This document shows positions 8,974-18,030 of a stretch of 42,202 nt of DNA, piece after piece. Numbering within the stretch: position 1 is the first letter of the stretch; each line of letters starts with the position of its first letter. Source of the stretch: Bacteroides sp. CAG:443 (lineage in GTDB: Bacteria > Bacteroidota > Bacteroidia > Bacteroidales > Bacteroidaceae); the NCBI GenBank assembly GCA_000432735.1, contig FR887824.1, positions 19,242 to 61,443 of the forward strand. The letters are read 5' to 3'. A program made the position numbers and the translations under genes. Under the pieces are notes generated by a model. That model did not search any database and was not told where the DNA came from. It saw nothing but the letters and a program-made list of their open reading frames with translations.

Positions 8974-11900
8974 TTAGAATTTGAGATTGACATTGAAACC
9001 GTAACTTCTGCGTGACGGCAGTGAACCGTATTCCAATCCCATACCGGTAGTGTTGTTGTAGTTCGAATCCGGGTCAATGTTAGGAATGTTCTTCCATACG
9101 ATGAACGGGTTACGTGCTACGAACGAAACAGTGAGTCCTTTTACTACATTCTTCAACCATGACTGAGGTACTCTGTAGCTTAAAGTGATTTCACGGCACT
9201 TGATGTAGGAGTTATCGTAGATAAACATGGAAGGAGCGTTTCGGCAGACACTCATCCAGTAGTCTTCCGGATTGATGTAGATGTCGTTTGGGCGATAAGT
9301 TCCGTCGCCATTGTCGATTACACCCGGAGCGATGAAACCACCGGTCGGAGTCCAGTCGGGAGAGCCTTTGGCAATTCCGGCAGCCTGACGCTGTTCTTCA
9401 GAACGATACCATTCTTCACGTCCGGCAAGTGTTTCTTTGCTCTTTCCCGATTCGTAAGAAGCACGGGCTGACATAGAGTAAAGATCGGCACCTACTTTGA
9501 TATCGAAGAGGGCAGACAGTGACAGATTCTTGTAGGTAAGAGTTGTTCCGACACCACCAGTCCAGTCCCATGAAGCATTACCCAGAACGTGGTTGCTCTT
9601 GTCGTACTGAGGAAGTCCGGTCTGCGGGTCGATCAGGATATCGCCGTTTTCATTGCGCTTGAAGTCCGGACCTACGATAGAACCGAAGTTTTCACCCACC
9701 TTAGCTGCAACTTGTACATCCAGCCATGCAGCTTTTTCAAGTTCGAACATATCCATGTCGTCTACCAGCTTCTTAACCTTGTTGCTGTTCTTTGAGAAGT
9801 TCAGGTTCAAGTCCCAAGAGAAATCCTTGAGTTGTACCGGACGGGTGTTAAGGGCAATTTCAATACCTTTGTTCTCAATTTCACCGGCGTTGATGAGGCG
9901 GTAATTATAACCGGTTGTCCATGAACTTGCCATACCCATAATCTGGTTCTTACTGTTCTGGGTGTAATATGTGAAGTCGAGTCCGATGCGGTTGTTCAAG
10001 AACTTCATTTCCAGACCGAGTTCGAAAGAGTTCGTCTTTGTCGGTTTCAGGTTCTTGTTCGGCATGGTTGAATTGTTGATATAGCCGATAGTGTAACCCG
10101 GATAAGTAAATTTGGATTTGGTATAAACCAGTCCTAACTGATACGGATCGGTGTCACTACCTACCTGTGCCCATGACAGACGGAACTTTCCGTAAGGCAT
10201 CAGGTTGCTCTTCAGCAGTTCGGAGAATACAAAGCTACCGGAGAAAGAAGGATAGATATATACATTGTTTCCGATAGGCAGTGTAGACGACTGGTCACCA
10301 CGCAGGGTAGCATCGAGGTAAACCAAATGTTTCCATCCTACATTCACGGCTCCGTAAAGTGAGTTGATTTGCTTGCGGTAGCTGTTTTGCTCCAGACTGG
10401 TTTCGTTGAAACTCATCAGAGCTACTACGTCGCGAATCTGCATATCCTGTGCGGTAGTGATTGTAGTCTGGTTGTTTACCTTATAAATGTTTCCACCCAA
10501 GGTCGCGTTGAAATCGAAATCTCCCCATGTATTGTTGTAAAGAGCCAGCAGTTCGAAGTTGTACATACGGTTACGGAAGTTACTGTTCTGCAAGTAACCG
10601 GCTTCGTATCCAGGAGTTGTAGGTGCCTTGAAATCTTCGAAAATGAAGTAGTTCAATTCGGCACCGATGGTACCTTGCAGTTTCAGGTGCTTGTTGATGT
10701 TCCAGATAGCTTTACCGTTGAAACGGAACTGGTCTTTCTTCGAATTGTTGGAGTTTTTGTAAACATCCCAGTATGGATTCACGTTGTACGGGTCCATACC
10801 GTTCCAGTTAGAGTACTCTCCGTTTTCATCCTGATAGGTCTTCAGCCATTCCTGATTGTAGGTAGTGGCCAGTGTCATCAGGTTCTTTCCGATATTCGAC
10901 TTGCTGTCGCCCAGTGCCGGACGGTTCTTTACAGCCTCACGAGTATAGTTGGCACTGAAGTCTACGTCGACTTTTCCAAGACTGGTATTGGTACGCAGAT
11001 TGAAAATATCACGGCTCATGTTCGACTGAGGGACAATATCCTTGTTTCTCATGTCGGTATAAGTGAAACGTACACCGGTATGACCGCTGTTGGCGCTGAT
11101 GATAGCCGTATTTGTAGCGGTAAGACCTGTATGGAAAAAGGCAGATGTATTGTCTGGAATAATCAGGTAGGGGCGTTCTACGCCGTCGAAGTATTTCAGC
11201 ATGTTGCTGCCGTCGGCTTTCGGTCCCCAGCTCTTGTTCGTATTCGAGATGGCATCGATGCTGTATGTTCCGTTGCTACCCATACCATATACCTGCTGTA
11301 TGTCGTTCCATTTAGCCAGCTGGGTATCGAAAGTCAGGGTACCGTTGTATTCTACGCTGAACTTTTCTTTACCGTTTGCCTTCTTGGTCGTGATGAGGAT
11401 GACTCCGTGGCTGGCACGGCTACCGTAAAGAGCTGAAGCGGCAGGACCTTTCAGTACGGACATGTTTTCAATATCATCGGGGTTGATGCTGGAAATACCG
11501 TCACCCAGGTCGAAGCCTCCGGAAGTTCCGGCGCTACCGTAGTTGGTATTGTCGAGGGGCACTCCATCGATGACGTACAACGGCTGGTTGTTTCCTGTCA
11601 TTTCTGTACTACCACGTAAGATAACTCGGGTAGATCCGGAAGGACCTCCGGCTGTCTGGCTGACAACCAGTCCCGGTACACGACCTGCCATGGAGTTGAT
11701 AACGTTGGTTTCCTTGGCCTTGGTCAGTGATTCACCTTTTACTTCGTCTACGCCGTATCCCAGTGCCTTACGTTCACGCTTGATACCCAATGCTGTTACG
11801 ACAACCTCCTTCAGTACTTTACTGTCTTCCGACATGACAATTTTCAGGGGCTTCTTGCTGGCTGCTATTTCTACGGTTTTATATCCTATATAGCTGATGA

Positions 11901-12165
11901 CAAGAGTGGCTCCCGGACGGACGTTCAAAGTAAATTTACCGTCTAAGTCGGTGATGGTACCATTGGTCGTATTTCCTTTTTCAATAACTGATGCTCCGAT
12001 GACAGGACCCGTTGCATCTGATACAACGCCTGTTACGGCAGTGGTTTGTTGCTCAACAGCCGAATGGGTAGTTTGGGCAATCGCCTGCATGGGTGGAACT
12101 CCACCTATAAAACAAAGTGAGAGTGTTCCGCATAATAATGTGTACTTACAATTTTTTGTTCTCAT
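8974..12165 (-). CDS. SusC/RagA-family TonB-linked outer-membrane transporter
   Basis: This 1063-residue receptor imports glucan oligosaccharides into the periplasm using TonB energy. After a signal sequence it has a carboxypeptidase-regulatory-like domain at about 42-110, a TonB-box-like segment around 120-133 (EVVVTALGIKRERKALGYG) and a plug domain with the SusC signature VINSMAGRVPGLVV at about 152-165. The rest is a 22-strand-type barrel ending in GFNVNLKF, with the usual aromatic last residue. Length is normal for the family. It is 17 bp downstream of the GH16 gene and 37 bp upstream of the SusD gene. The substrate is inferred from neighbouring enzymes only. Confidence 0.96.
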   Translation of the reverse strand: MRTKNCKYTLLCGTLSLCFIGGVPPMQAIAQTTHSAVEQQTTAVTGVVSDATGPVIGASVIEKGNTTNGTITDLDGKFTLNVRPGATLVISYIGYKTVEIAASKKPLKIVMSEDSKVLKEVVVTALGIKRERKALGYGVDEVKGESLTKAKETNVINSMAGRVPGLVVSQTAGGPSGSTRVILRGSTEMTGNNQPLYVIDGVPLDNTNYGSAGTSGGFDLGDGISSINPDDIENMSVLKGPAASALYGSRASHGVILITTKKANGKEKFSVEYNGTLTFDTQLAKWNDIQQVYGMGSNGTYSIDAISNTNKSWGPKADGSNMLKYFDGVERPYLIIPDNTSAFFHTGLTATNTAIISANSGHTGVRFTYTDMRNKDIVPQSNMSRDIFNLRTNTSLGKVDVDFSANYTREAVKNRPALGDSKSNIGKNLMTLATTYNQEWLKTYQDENGEYSNWNGMDPYNVNPYWDVYKNSNNSKKDQFRFNGKAIWNINKHLKLQGTIGAELNYFIFEDFKAPTTPGYEAGYLQNSNFRNRMYNFELLALYNNTWGDFDFNATLGGNIYKVNNQTTITTAQDMQIRDVVALMSFNETSLEQNSYRKQINSLYGAVNVGWKHLVYLDATLRGDQSSTLPIGNNVYIYPSFSGSFVFSELLKSNLMPYGKFRLSWAQVGSDTDPYQLGLVYTKSKFTYPGYTIGYINNSTMPNKNLKPTKTNSFELGLEMKFLNNRIGLDFTYYTQNSKNQIMGMASSWTTGYNYRLINAGEIENKGIEIALNTRPVQLKDFSWDLNLNFSKNSNKVKKLVDDMDMFELEKAAWLDVQVAAKVGENFGSIVGPDFKRNENGDILIDPQTGLPQYDKSNHVLGNASWDWTGGVGTTLTYKNLSLSALFDIKVGADLYSMSARASYESGKSKETLAGREEWYRSEEQRQAAGIAKGSPDWTPTGGFIAPGVIDNGDGTYRPNDIYINPEDYWMSVCRNAPSMFIYDNSYIKCREITLSYRVPQSWLKNVVKGLTVSFVARNPFIVWKNIPNIDPDSNYNNTTGMGLEYGSLPSRRSYGFNVNLKF

Positions 12166-12182
12166 AGTTTATATTATTAGGG

Positions 12183-13016
12183 TTAATACACTTTTATCCA
12201 GTCAATGTACATATTGACTTTTTCTCCGTCTTTCAAAGCTGTAATGTCATCTATGTTGGTAATGCCTGTAAAACTTCCTCCTACAGCGAGGTTGAACAGG
12301 AGATAGAAGTCATGATGGAAATATTCGTAACGTCCGCTGATTTTGCTGATGTCGAATGTGTGGAATTTTACGTTGTCAATACTTACGGTTAATGTATTTT
12401 CATCCCATTCCAGCAAGTAAGAATGGTAGTTGCCGTCTTGTAGACTTTGAGCTACATTGTCGGCATGGTATTCCTGACGGTGTCCGCTTTCATAGTCCGT
12501 ACCGTAATGGATGGCGGTATTCAGGTAGGTTTCTGTCGTACCGGCAGTGATTCCGTTCTGTTGGCCCATTTCCATGATGTCAATTTCTCCACATTGAGGC
12601 CATGGCATGTCATTGTCACCCATCATCCAGAAAGCCGGCCATAATCCATTTGCGGTTTTGGGAAGCTTGATGCTTGCTTCTATCTTGCCATATTGAAAAC
12701 TCTTTTTTCCCTGACTGTTTACTCGTCCGGAGTAGATTTTATCACCTTTGCGTTCGGCTGTCAGAATCAGCACAGATCTTCCTTCATCGGTTCCGACTGA
12801 TACATGAGCTGCATCGTAAATCTGTAATTCCTGGTTTACCCAGCCAGCTTCATGACTTTCTTTGGTCCATACGCTTTCATCGAATGTTTCAAATTCGTCT
12901 TTGAATAAAAAGTTCTCCTGAGGTTCTTTTTGAGGTTCCAGATTGCCTTCGTTGGATGAGCAGGACTGATACATGGAACACATTAACAATAACAATAGAA
13001 TTTTTGCCTTTTTCAT
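12183..13016 (-). CDS. Glycoside hydrolase family 16 endo-beta-glucanase lipoprotein
   Basis: This 277-residue enzyme should cut internal bonds of beta-1,3- or mixed-linkage beta-1,3/1,4-glucan at the cell surface. The lipobox ends in C19, followed by an acidic, flexible linker. The GH16 catalytic motif is explicit: GEIDIME, with E144 as nucleophile, D146 as helper and E149 as acid/base. The upstream NGLWPAFWMM stretch is the usual substrate-cleft strand, and the protein ends with DWIKVY, a typical GH16 last strand. It is the first gene of the operon, so it is probably induced together with the transporter. Laminarinase and lichenase activities cannot be separated from the sequence by eye. 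Confidence 0.93.
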   Translation of the reverse strand: MKKAKILLLLLMCSMYQSCSSNEGNLEPQKEPQENFLFKDEFETFDESVWTKESHEAGWVNQELQIYDAAHVSVGTDEGRSVLILTAERKGDKIYSGRVNSQGKKSFQYGKIEASIKLPKTANGLWPAFWMMGDNDMPWPQCGEIDIMEMGQQNGITAGTTETYLNTAIHYGTDYESGHRQEYHADNVAQSLQDGNYHSYLLEWDENTLTVSIDNVKFHTFDISKISGRYEYFHHDFYLLFNLAVGGSFTGITNIDDITALKDGEKVNMYIDWIKVY

Positions 13017-13086
13017 ATTACAGATGATTATAGGGTTAATAAACGTATTCTGCCGGAGAGGCTATTGCCCTTCCTTTTGGCTGTTG

Positions 13087-13159
13087 CAAAAATGTGAATT
13101 GTATGTGAAAAGGATGGTCAGATAGCTGACATATAAGGTTTGATTGCTGACAATTATGG
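13087..13159 (-). promoter_or_regulatory. Candidate promoter and hybrid-regulator binding repeats for the glucan operon
   Basis: Two 17-base direct repeats, 13122-13138 (ATAGCTGACATATAAGG) and 13143-13159 (ATTGCTGACAATTATGG), agree at 13 positions and start 21 bp apart, two helical turns. On the minus strand the sequence CATTTTTG (13087-13094) is one base from the -7 consensus TAnnTTTG, and the -33 position has no TTTG. The proximal repeat ends four bases before that -33 position. This is the layout expected for an AraC-type activator that replaces a weak -33 element. The likely binder is the AraC domain of the adjacent hybrid sensor. Confidence 0.5.
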
Positions 13160-13242
13160 GATATCTGATAGATTTATGCCTGTCGGTGATTGTTTTCTGA
13201 CTATAATAAGGACGGATTTATCTTGTTGAAGATGACGAGCAT

Positions 13243-13279
13243 ATAAAAAATGCCGGTAAGTTTTCAGGCTTACCGACAT
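13243..13279 (-). terminator. Rho-independent terminator of the hybrid two-component gene
   Basis: Arms 13250-13260 and 13269-13279 form an 11-bp stem with one mismatch and an eight-base loop. On the minus strand the stem runs into TTTTTT. It lies 43 bp past the stop codon and separates the regulator transcript from the operon it controls. Confidence 0.87.
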
Positions 13280-13322
13280 TGATAGGGAATAAATCTCAAG
13301 GTTGATTTTATGCTTGGATCAA

Positions 13323-16300
13323 TCAGTCCGTATGGTCTTGTTCGTATTTGCTTGGCTGGATGCCAAACTGCTTTTTAAACAGCATACTGAAATATTTGAC
13401 GTTGACGAATCCTGTATCGGTCGCAACTTCTGTTACATTTCTACCTTGCTTCAGCAGTTCGGCAGCTTTTTGAAGGCGTATGATGCGGATAAACTCTTGA
13501 GGAGCTTTTCCCGTCAGTGATTTCAGTCGGCTGTAAAAGAGTGTACGACTCATGGCCATTTCCTGACACAGGCTGTTGATGTTGAAGTCAGCATTGCTGA
13601 TGTTCTCGATGACAAGCTGGGTTGCATGTAGTACAAATGCATGATCGTTCTCCGACAAAACAGGCTGGGCCTCTTCCGCTTGAGCATTGCTTTCCGTCTG
13701 TGCGATATGCTGATCAGGATATTCATGGTCTTTGGCTGGCGGGTTTCCTACTTCTTTAAGTACTTGCCTCATGATATAATCTCGCTGCCTGTTCCTGTTG
13801 TCGATGAGTCCCTGAACCTTCAGCTTTAGAATTTCTGTACTGAACGGTTTTGGAATATAATCATCGGCTCCTTTTTTCAATCCCTCTACCACTGCATCGT
13901 GGTTGGTTTTTGCAGTAAGGAGCACAAAGGGAATGCCGGCTGTTTCGGGATTTTCTTTCACCAGTTTACACAATTCATCTCCTTGTATGCCGGGCATCAT
14001 GACATCCGATAAAATCAGGTCGGGATACTCTTTCGACAGATATTCGAGGCCCTCCTTCCCGTTGGGAACATCAATGACGCGGTAGTCGTGTTCGAAGGTT
14101 TTACGCAGATAGTAGCGAAGTTCTTCGTGGTCTTCTACAATCAGCAGGGTATTAAGTGCGTCTGTCCGCTCGTCTGTTTCGCCTCCTTCGTTTGCATTAG
14201 AAGAATGAGGAATCATATTTATATCATCGACATTCAATTCTCGGGATACGAGGGGAGTGTTGCTGGCAGCTTCAGGTCGTTGGGGTGCAGCCTCGGCCTT
14301 TTGTAAGGTGACATAAAAGACACTTCCTTTGTTCAACTCTGATTCGTAGGTAATTCTCCCGTGTAGCATTTTGACAATACGCTGCACTTGAAGAAGTCCG
14401 AATCCGGTTCCTGCTTCTTGTGATTTCCGGGCATTGTCGGCACGGTATACACTATTGAATAACAGCTTTTGGTCTTTGGCTGGGATTCCGATGCCGGTAT
14501 CCTTTACCTCAATCGTAACTTTTTGCTTGACACATGACAGCTTTAAGCTGACAGTACCTTGCGGCAGTGTATATTTGCATGCGTTGGATAACAGATTGTC
14601 GAGTAACATTTCCATTAAATGCAGATCGGCCAGAGCATATATTTCCTTATCGGGCAGCGACAAGTTCAGATGTAGTTGTTTTTTGTCGCAATACGACTGG
14701 AAGCTGGCACACTCTTCCGTCAGCAGGTCACTGATATTGACTGGTTTCAGGGCAATCGGCTTTTTATGTGCGTCTACTTTTTCAAATTCAAGCAATTGGG
14801 TGATAAGAGAATACAGCTTACGGGTATTGTTCCGCGCCATGTCGAGCAGGTAATGCGCCTGTTGAGGAAGTTTTTCTTCCTTGCTCAAATCCTCAAGCGG
14901 TGCCATGATCAGGGTGACCGGTGTTCTGATGTCGTGTGCCGTATCGATGAAGAACTTTATTTTATCTTCATCGTATTTTTTCTGTATCTGGTTGCTTTTG
15001 TATCGTAGGATAAAGTAGAATATACTTCCAATGACACAGATATAGCATATCCATGCAAGCCAGGAGTTCCACCAGGGTTCTGCTATCTTGATAGGAAGGC
15101 TTTGTTCGGAAATAATCTCTCCGTTGCTTTTTCTCAGACTGCGTACCTTGAGTAAATAACTGCCCGGTGCGACATTGGTATATCGTACGGAGCCGTTGGG
15201 TGATACATGACTCCATGATTTCTCATAGCCGTCGAGAATGTACTGGTAAGCTATATCGTGCTGGAACCGATAGTTTATAGACTCGAATGTAACGGTGAAA
15301 GAGTTATGCTGATAGTCGAGTTTTACATCGTTGTCTAATAACATCTGGTAGATATGGGGATGTAGCTGTTTGGACTCTTGTGGATTGAGGTATTCCACTT
15401 TCAAGTCTGTGAACCGAAGAGGGGCCTTGTAGTCGACCATGGTTATGGCATCGGGAGTTATAAAAACGGCTCCACTGGTACTGCCGTATGCAAACCGCCC
15501 GTCGGAAAGGCGGATACAGGCTGATTTGTTGTATACTTTATCAATGTCGTATATGTAATTTAGATTCAATACTTTAAAGTCTTTGACAATAGCAAGCCCT
15601 TTGCCGGTACTTGCCCAGATACAGCCTTTTGAATCTCGTTGCAGGCTGTATACGTCATTCGACAACATGCCTTCGTTTGTTGTGAATGTCTTCAGTTCGT
15701 GGGTGTGCATGTTATATAGGCTGAGTCCACCGCCTTCGGTTCCAAGCCATACGGTACCGTCGTTATTGAAGAGCATGGAAATAATGTATGCACTCGCATT
15801 TTGCTCGCTAAAGTCTTTGCTGGTTGCATACCGTTGAACTTTTCCAGTTTTTTTGTTGATGATGCAAAATCCGTTTACGGTAGCTACTGCGATTTGGTCG
15901 GAGCTGATGACTTCGATGGAATGAATCCAGTTGATGTCATCGAACGTTTTCTGGCTCTTTCCTGATTTGGCTATCATTTGCAGACCTCCTTCCAATCCAC
16001 CGATCCATAAATCCCCGTCATGGTCTTCTGTAACCGAGAAAATATAATTGGTTGTCAGTTCTCCGTTTCCCAGCGTAAGATGCCGGACAATCTCTCCCGA
16101 CGAATCGAGCAAATACAGTCCGTCGCCATAGGTGCCGACCCAGATAGTGCCTTTTTCCCCTTTACAGAGTGTGACGACAACGGCAGACTTTAATTTATGG
16201 CTCCATGTATGAGTAGATGAGGCTTTCAGGATACTGATACCATCGTCGGTGCCGAACCAGATATCTCCATTGATATTTTCCTCTATGTCATTGATATTAT

Positions 16301-17351
16301 TATTTGCCAGTGACTGCGGATTCCCTTTTTCATGTGTCAGTATGGTTACCGGGTATTGTAACAAAATGGCGACAGAAACTCCTCCGGTATAACTTCCGAT
16401 CCAGATATTTCCCTGATGATCCTTGGTAACGGCATATACTCCGTTGCCTTGTAAGAATATATCGCTGCTGTCTTCCGTACTGATAAATAATTGTGCTCTT
16501 TCTGTCTGTCGGTTCACGGCATATACACCTCCGCCATCGATTCCTATCAGTATTCGCTGACTGTCGTATGGAGTGATGGCACGTATCGGGTTGAGAAAAA
16601 TGAAGTTTTGTTTTTCCAATTGATGCAACGCCGAGGTTTTCAGGTCCATAATCCACAATCCACTGTTGAATGTTCCAATCCAGAGTTGCTGGCGCGAAGT
16701 GTCATAGTATAATGTCTGTATATTTTTGTCCTTCACCCATTGTTGTGAGTGGAATGGCTGGGTACACGATACTTGCAGTATTCCTGTGGACGTGCCGGCA
16801 AAGAGGGAATCGCCTGAGCAGATAATGTCGTTTATGTATTGTCCTGAGATTACCGGTGAAACCTTACCATTGGTATCTTTCCTGTAAAGTCCTTTGCTTA
16901 GTCCAATCCATAATGTCCCATGAGAATCCATACATAGTTTGTTGAGGATGATTTCTCCGCTGATACATTCACCCAGATATAAATCTTGTTCGAAACTGTC
17001 TGTTTTTGCAACGTACCGATATATTCTTCCCGTATGGTCGTAGGCCCATAATCCATATTGTTGGCTGTACAGCAGTTGTATACGTCTTCCTGCCATATCA
17101 CCATAATAAAAGTTTCCTTGAAGGGTATAGTTTTTTACACTCTGTCCGTTGTAACGATCTATTCCACTCTTGGTAGCAATCCATATTACACTATGTTTGT
17201 CTTCTACGATGGAAAATACTCGTTGACTACTAAGTCCTTCTGTATGTCCTATTTGTCTGACATTGAACATGCCTTTAAGTAATCCAGCATGGAGTTCAGG
17301 ACTTATGCTGAAGGCAATGATAATGACTATATATTTTATCAGTAGTTTCAT
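13323..17351 (-). CDS. Hybrid two-component system sensor/regulator (HTCS)
   Basis: This 1342-residue protein combines a periplasmic sensor, histidine kinase, receiver and DNA-binding domain in one inner-membrane chain. An N-terminal signal anchor is followed by about 14 propeller repeats of the Reg_prop type (for example GTLWIGLSKGL, GNIWIGSYTGG, GTVWLGTEGGG) up to about residue 635. A Y_Y_Y domain follows at about 680-758 and a membrane helix at about 764-783. The kinase has its phosphoacceptor at H806 (AHDIRTP), with ATP-site motifs NACKYT, DTGIGIP and GTGFGL. The receiver has D1116 (LSDVMMPG) and the lysine of KPF. An AraC-type helix-turn-helix pair fills the last 100 residues. HTCS proteins sense an oligosaccharide and activate the neighbouring uptake locus, here most likely a beta-glucan fragment. 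Confidence 0.96.
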   Translation of the reverse strand: MKLLIKYIVIIIAFSISPELHAGLLKGMFNVRQIGHTEGLSSQRVFSIVEDKHSVIWIATKSGIDRYNGQSVKNYTLQGNFYYGDMAGRRIQLLYSQQYGLWAYDHTGRIYRYVAKTDSFEQDLYLGECISGEIILNKLCMDSHGTLWIGLSKGLYRKDTNGKVSPVISGQYINDIICSGDSLFAGTSTGILQVSCTQPFHSQQWVKDKNIQTLYYDTSRQQLWIGTFNSGLWIMDLKTSALHQLEKQNFIFLNPIRAITPYDSQRILIGIDGGGVYAVNRQTERAQLFISTEDSSDIFLQGNGVYAVTKDHQGNIWIGSYTGGVSVAILLQYPVTILTHEKGNPQSLANNNINDIEENINGDIWFGTDDGISILKASSTHTWSHKLKSAVVVTLCKGEKGTIWVGTYGDGLYLLDSSGEIVRHLTLGNGELTTNYIFSVTEDHDGDLWIGGLEGGLQMIAKSGKSQKTFDDINWIHSIEVISSDQIAVATVNGFCIINKKTGKVQRYATSKDFSEQNASAYIISMLFNNDGTVWLGTEGGGLSLYNMHTHELKTFTTNEGMLSNDVYSLQRDSKGCIWASTGKGLAIVKDFKVLNLNYIYDIDKVYNKSACIRLSDGRFAYGSTSGAVFITPDAITMVDYKAPLRFTDLKVEYLNPQESKQLHPHIYQMLLDNDVKLDYQHNSFTVTFESINYRFQHDIAYQYILDGYEKSWSHVSPNGSVRYTNVAPGSYLLKVRSLRKSNGEIISEQSLPIKIAEPWWNSWLAWICYICVIGSIFYFILRYKSNQIQKKYDEDKIKFFIDTAHDIRTPVTLIMAPLEDLSKEEKLPQQAHYLLDMARNNTRKLYSLITQLLEFEKVDAHKKPIALKPVNISDLLTEECASFQSYCDKKQLHLNLSLPDKEIYALADLHLMEMLLDNLLSNACKYTLPQGTVSLKLSCVKQKVTIEVKDTGIGIPAKDQKLLFNSVYRADNARKSQEAGTGFGLLQVQRIVKMLHGRITYESELNKGSVFYVTLQKAEAAPQRPEAASNTPLVSRELNVDDINMIPHSSNANEGGETDERTDALNTLLIVEDHEELRYYLRKTFEHDYRVIDVPNGKEGLEYLSKEYPDLILSDVMMPGIQGDELCKLVKENPETAGIPFVLLTAKTNHDAVVEGLKKGADDYIPKPFSTEILKLKVQGLIDNRNRQRDYIMRQVLKEVGNPPAKDHEYPDQHIAQTESNAQAEEAQPVLSENDHAFVLHATQLVIENISNADFNINSLCQEMAMSRTLFYSRLKSLTGKAPQEFIRIIRLQKAAELLKQGRNVTEVATDTGFVNVKYFSMLFKKQFGIQPSKYEQDHTD

Positions 17352-17458
17352 AAGATAAAGTTTAACAAAGGCGTAATCATTGCTGTAAAAAACATATACC
17401 AGCTTTCTTACAGCGTATAATATGAAATATGTCTGTTAGACCAATAAAAATGTTGGCA

Positions 17459-17491
17459 CAAAAGTAATCAAATTAGTTCAAAAATACCAAA
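17459..17491 (-). promoter_or_regulatory. Promoter of the hybrid two-component gene
   Basis: On the minus strand, TTTG (17488-17491) is followed after 21 bases by TACTTTTG (17459-17466), both perfect matches to the Bacteroidota consensus. It would give a leader of about 100 bases before the HTCS start. Confidence 0.6.
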
Positions 17492-17512
17492 TAAATGTAA
17501 ACAATGCGTATG

Positions 17513-17863
17513 CTATCTATCCCTATTTCTGTCTTCCATTATTGCGTCGGCATGTTCAAGAGCCCAGTCTATTAAAGACTGGAGTAACGGCATCAGACTT
17601 TCTCCTCGTTCACTTAGCTTATATTCCACTCTGGGCGGAACTTCCGGATAGACTTTCCGATGTATCAGTCCGTCGGCTTCCAGTGAACGTAACGTGACAG
17701 TAAGCATGCGTTGTGAAACTTCTCCAATGCTTTTCTGTATATCATTGAAACGCATGGTTCCGTTACTGTGAAGAGTGACAAGCACCAGCATTGCCCATTT
17801 GCTGCTGATGCGACTGATGATATCGCGGATAGGGCATACGTTGATATGGTGAAAGTTTTGCAT
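17513..17863 (-). CDS. HxlR-family (DUF24) winged-helix transcriptional regulator
   Basis: This 116-residue regulator is the normal size for HxlR proteins, which bind DNA as dimers and often sense electrophiles or oxidants through a conserved cysteine near the N-terminus. That cysteine is present at C10 (VCPIRDIISRISSKW), in the usual context before the first helix. The winged-helix core reads MRFNDIQKSIGEVSQRMLTVTLRSLEADGLIHRKVYPEVPPRVEY, matched here in short pieces: RFNDIQKSI, SQRMLTVTLRSLE and PPRVEYKLS. The gene is divergent from the DJ-1/PfpI gene with 167 bp between, which points to that gene as a target. Palindromes in the gap support this. A clear promoter of its own was not found. 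Confidence 0.93.
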   Translation of the reverse strand: MQNFHHINVCPIRDIISRISSKWAMLVLVTLHSNGTMRFNDIQKSIGEVSQRMLTVTLRSLEADGLIHRKVYPEVPPRVEYKLSERGESLMPLLQSLIDWALEHADAIMEDRNRDR

Positions 17864-17901
17864 ATATTAACAGTTTGTAAATAGTTGTTTTTCAATATTG
17901 C

Positions 17902-17984
17902 TTACTTTGATGTAACCGACTGACCTTTTTGTTCCTTCTTGTTTAACCCGTTTTTGTCGGATACATTTGCATTACAAAAGTAAT
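17902..17984. promoter_or_regulatory. Candidate HxlR operators and promoter of the DJ-1/PfpI gene
   Basis: The divergent gap holds two TTAC...GTAA inverted repeats: 17902-17915 with a six-base spacer, and 17971-17984, where ATTAC and GTAAT flank four bases. A third, AGTAA-N5-TTACT at 17979-17993, overlaps the second. A plus-strand promoter is likely: CTTG at 17938-17941, 20 bases, then TACATTTGC at 17962-17970, a perfect -7 box. The second palindrome would cover the start of transcription, a repressor-like position. From memory, the Bacillus relative CatR uses a TTAC-N5-GTAA operator, so the type is plausible for this family. Confidence 0.5.
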
Positions 17985-18030
17985 AAAGTTACTAATAATA
18001 ACTATCGTTTAATCTTTAAAAGGTAAAATT

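Noticed and set aside
10369..11436. Long plus-strand open frame of 355 residues inside the SusC gene
   Set aside because: It is antisense to a well-supported SusC gene, and its composition (Cys, Val and His rich) is that of a codon-bias shadow.
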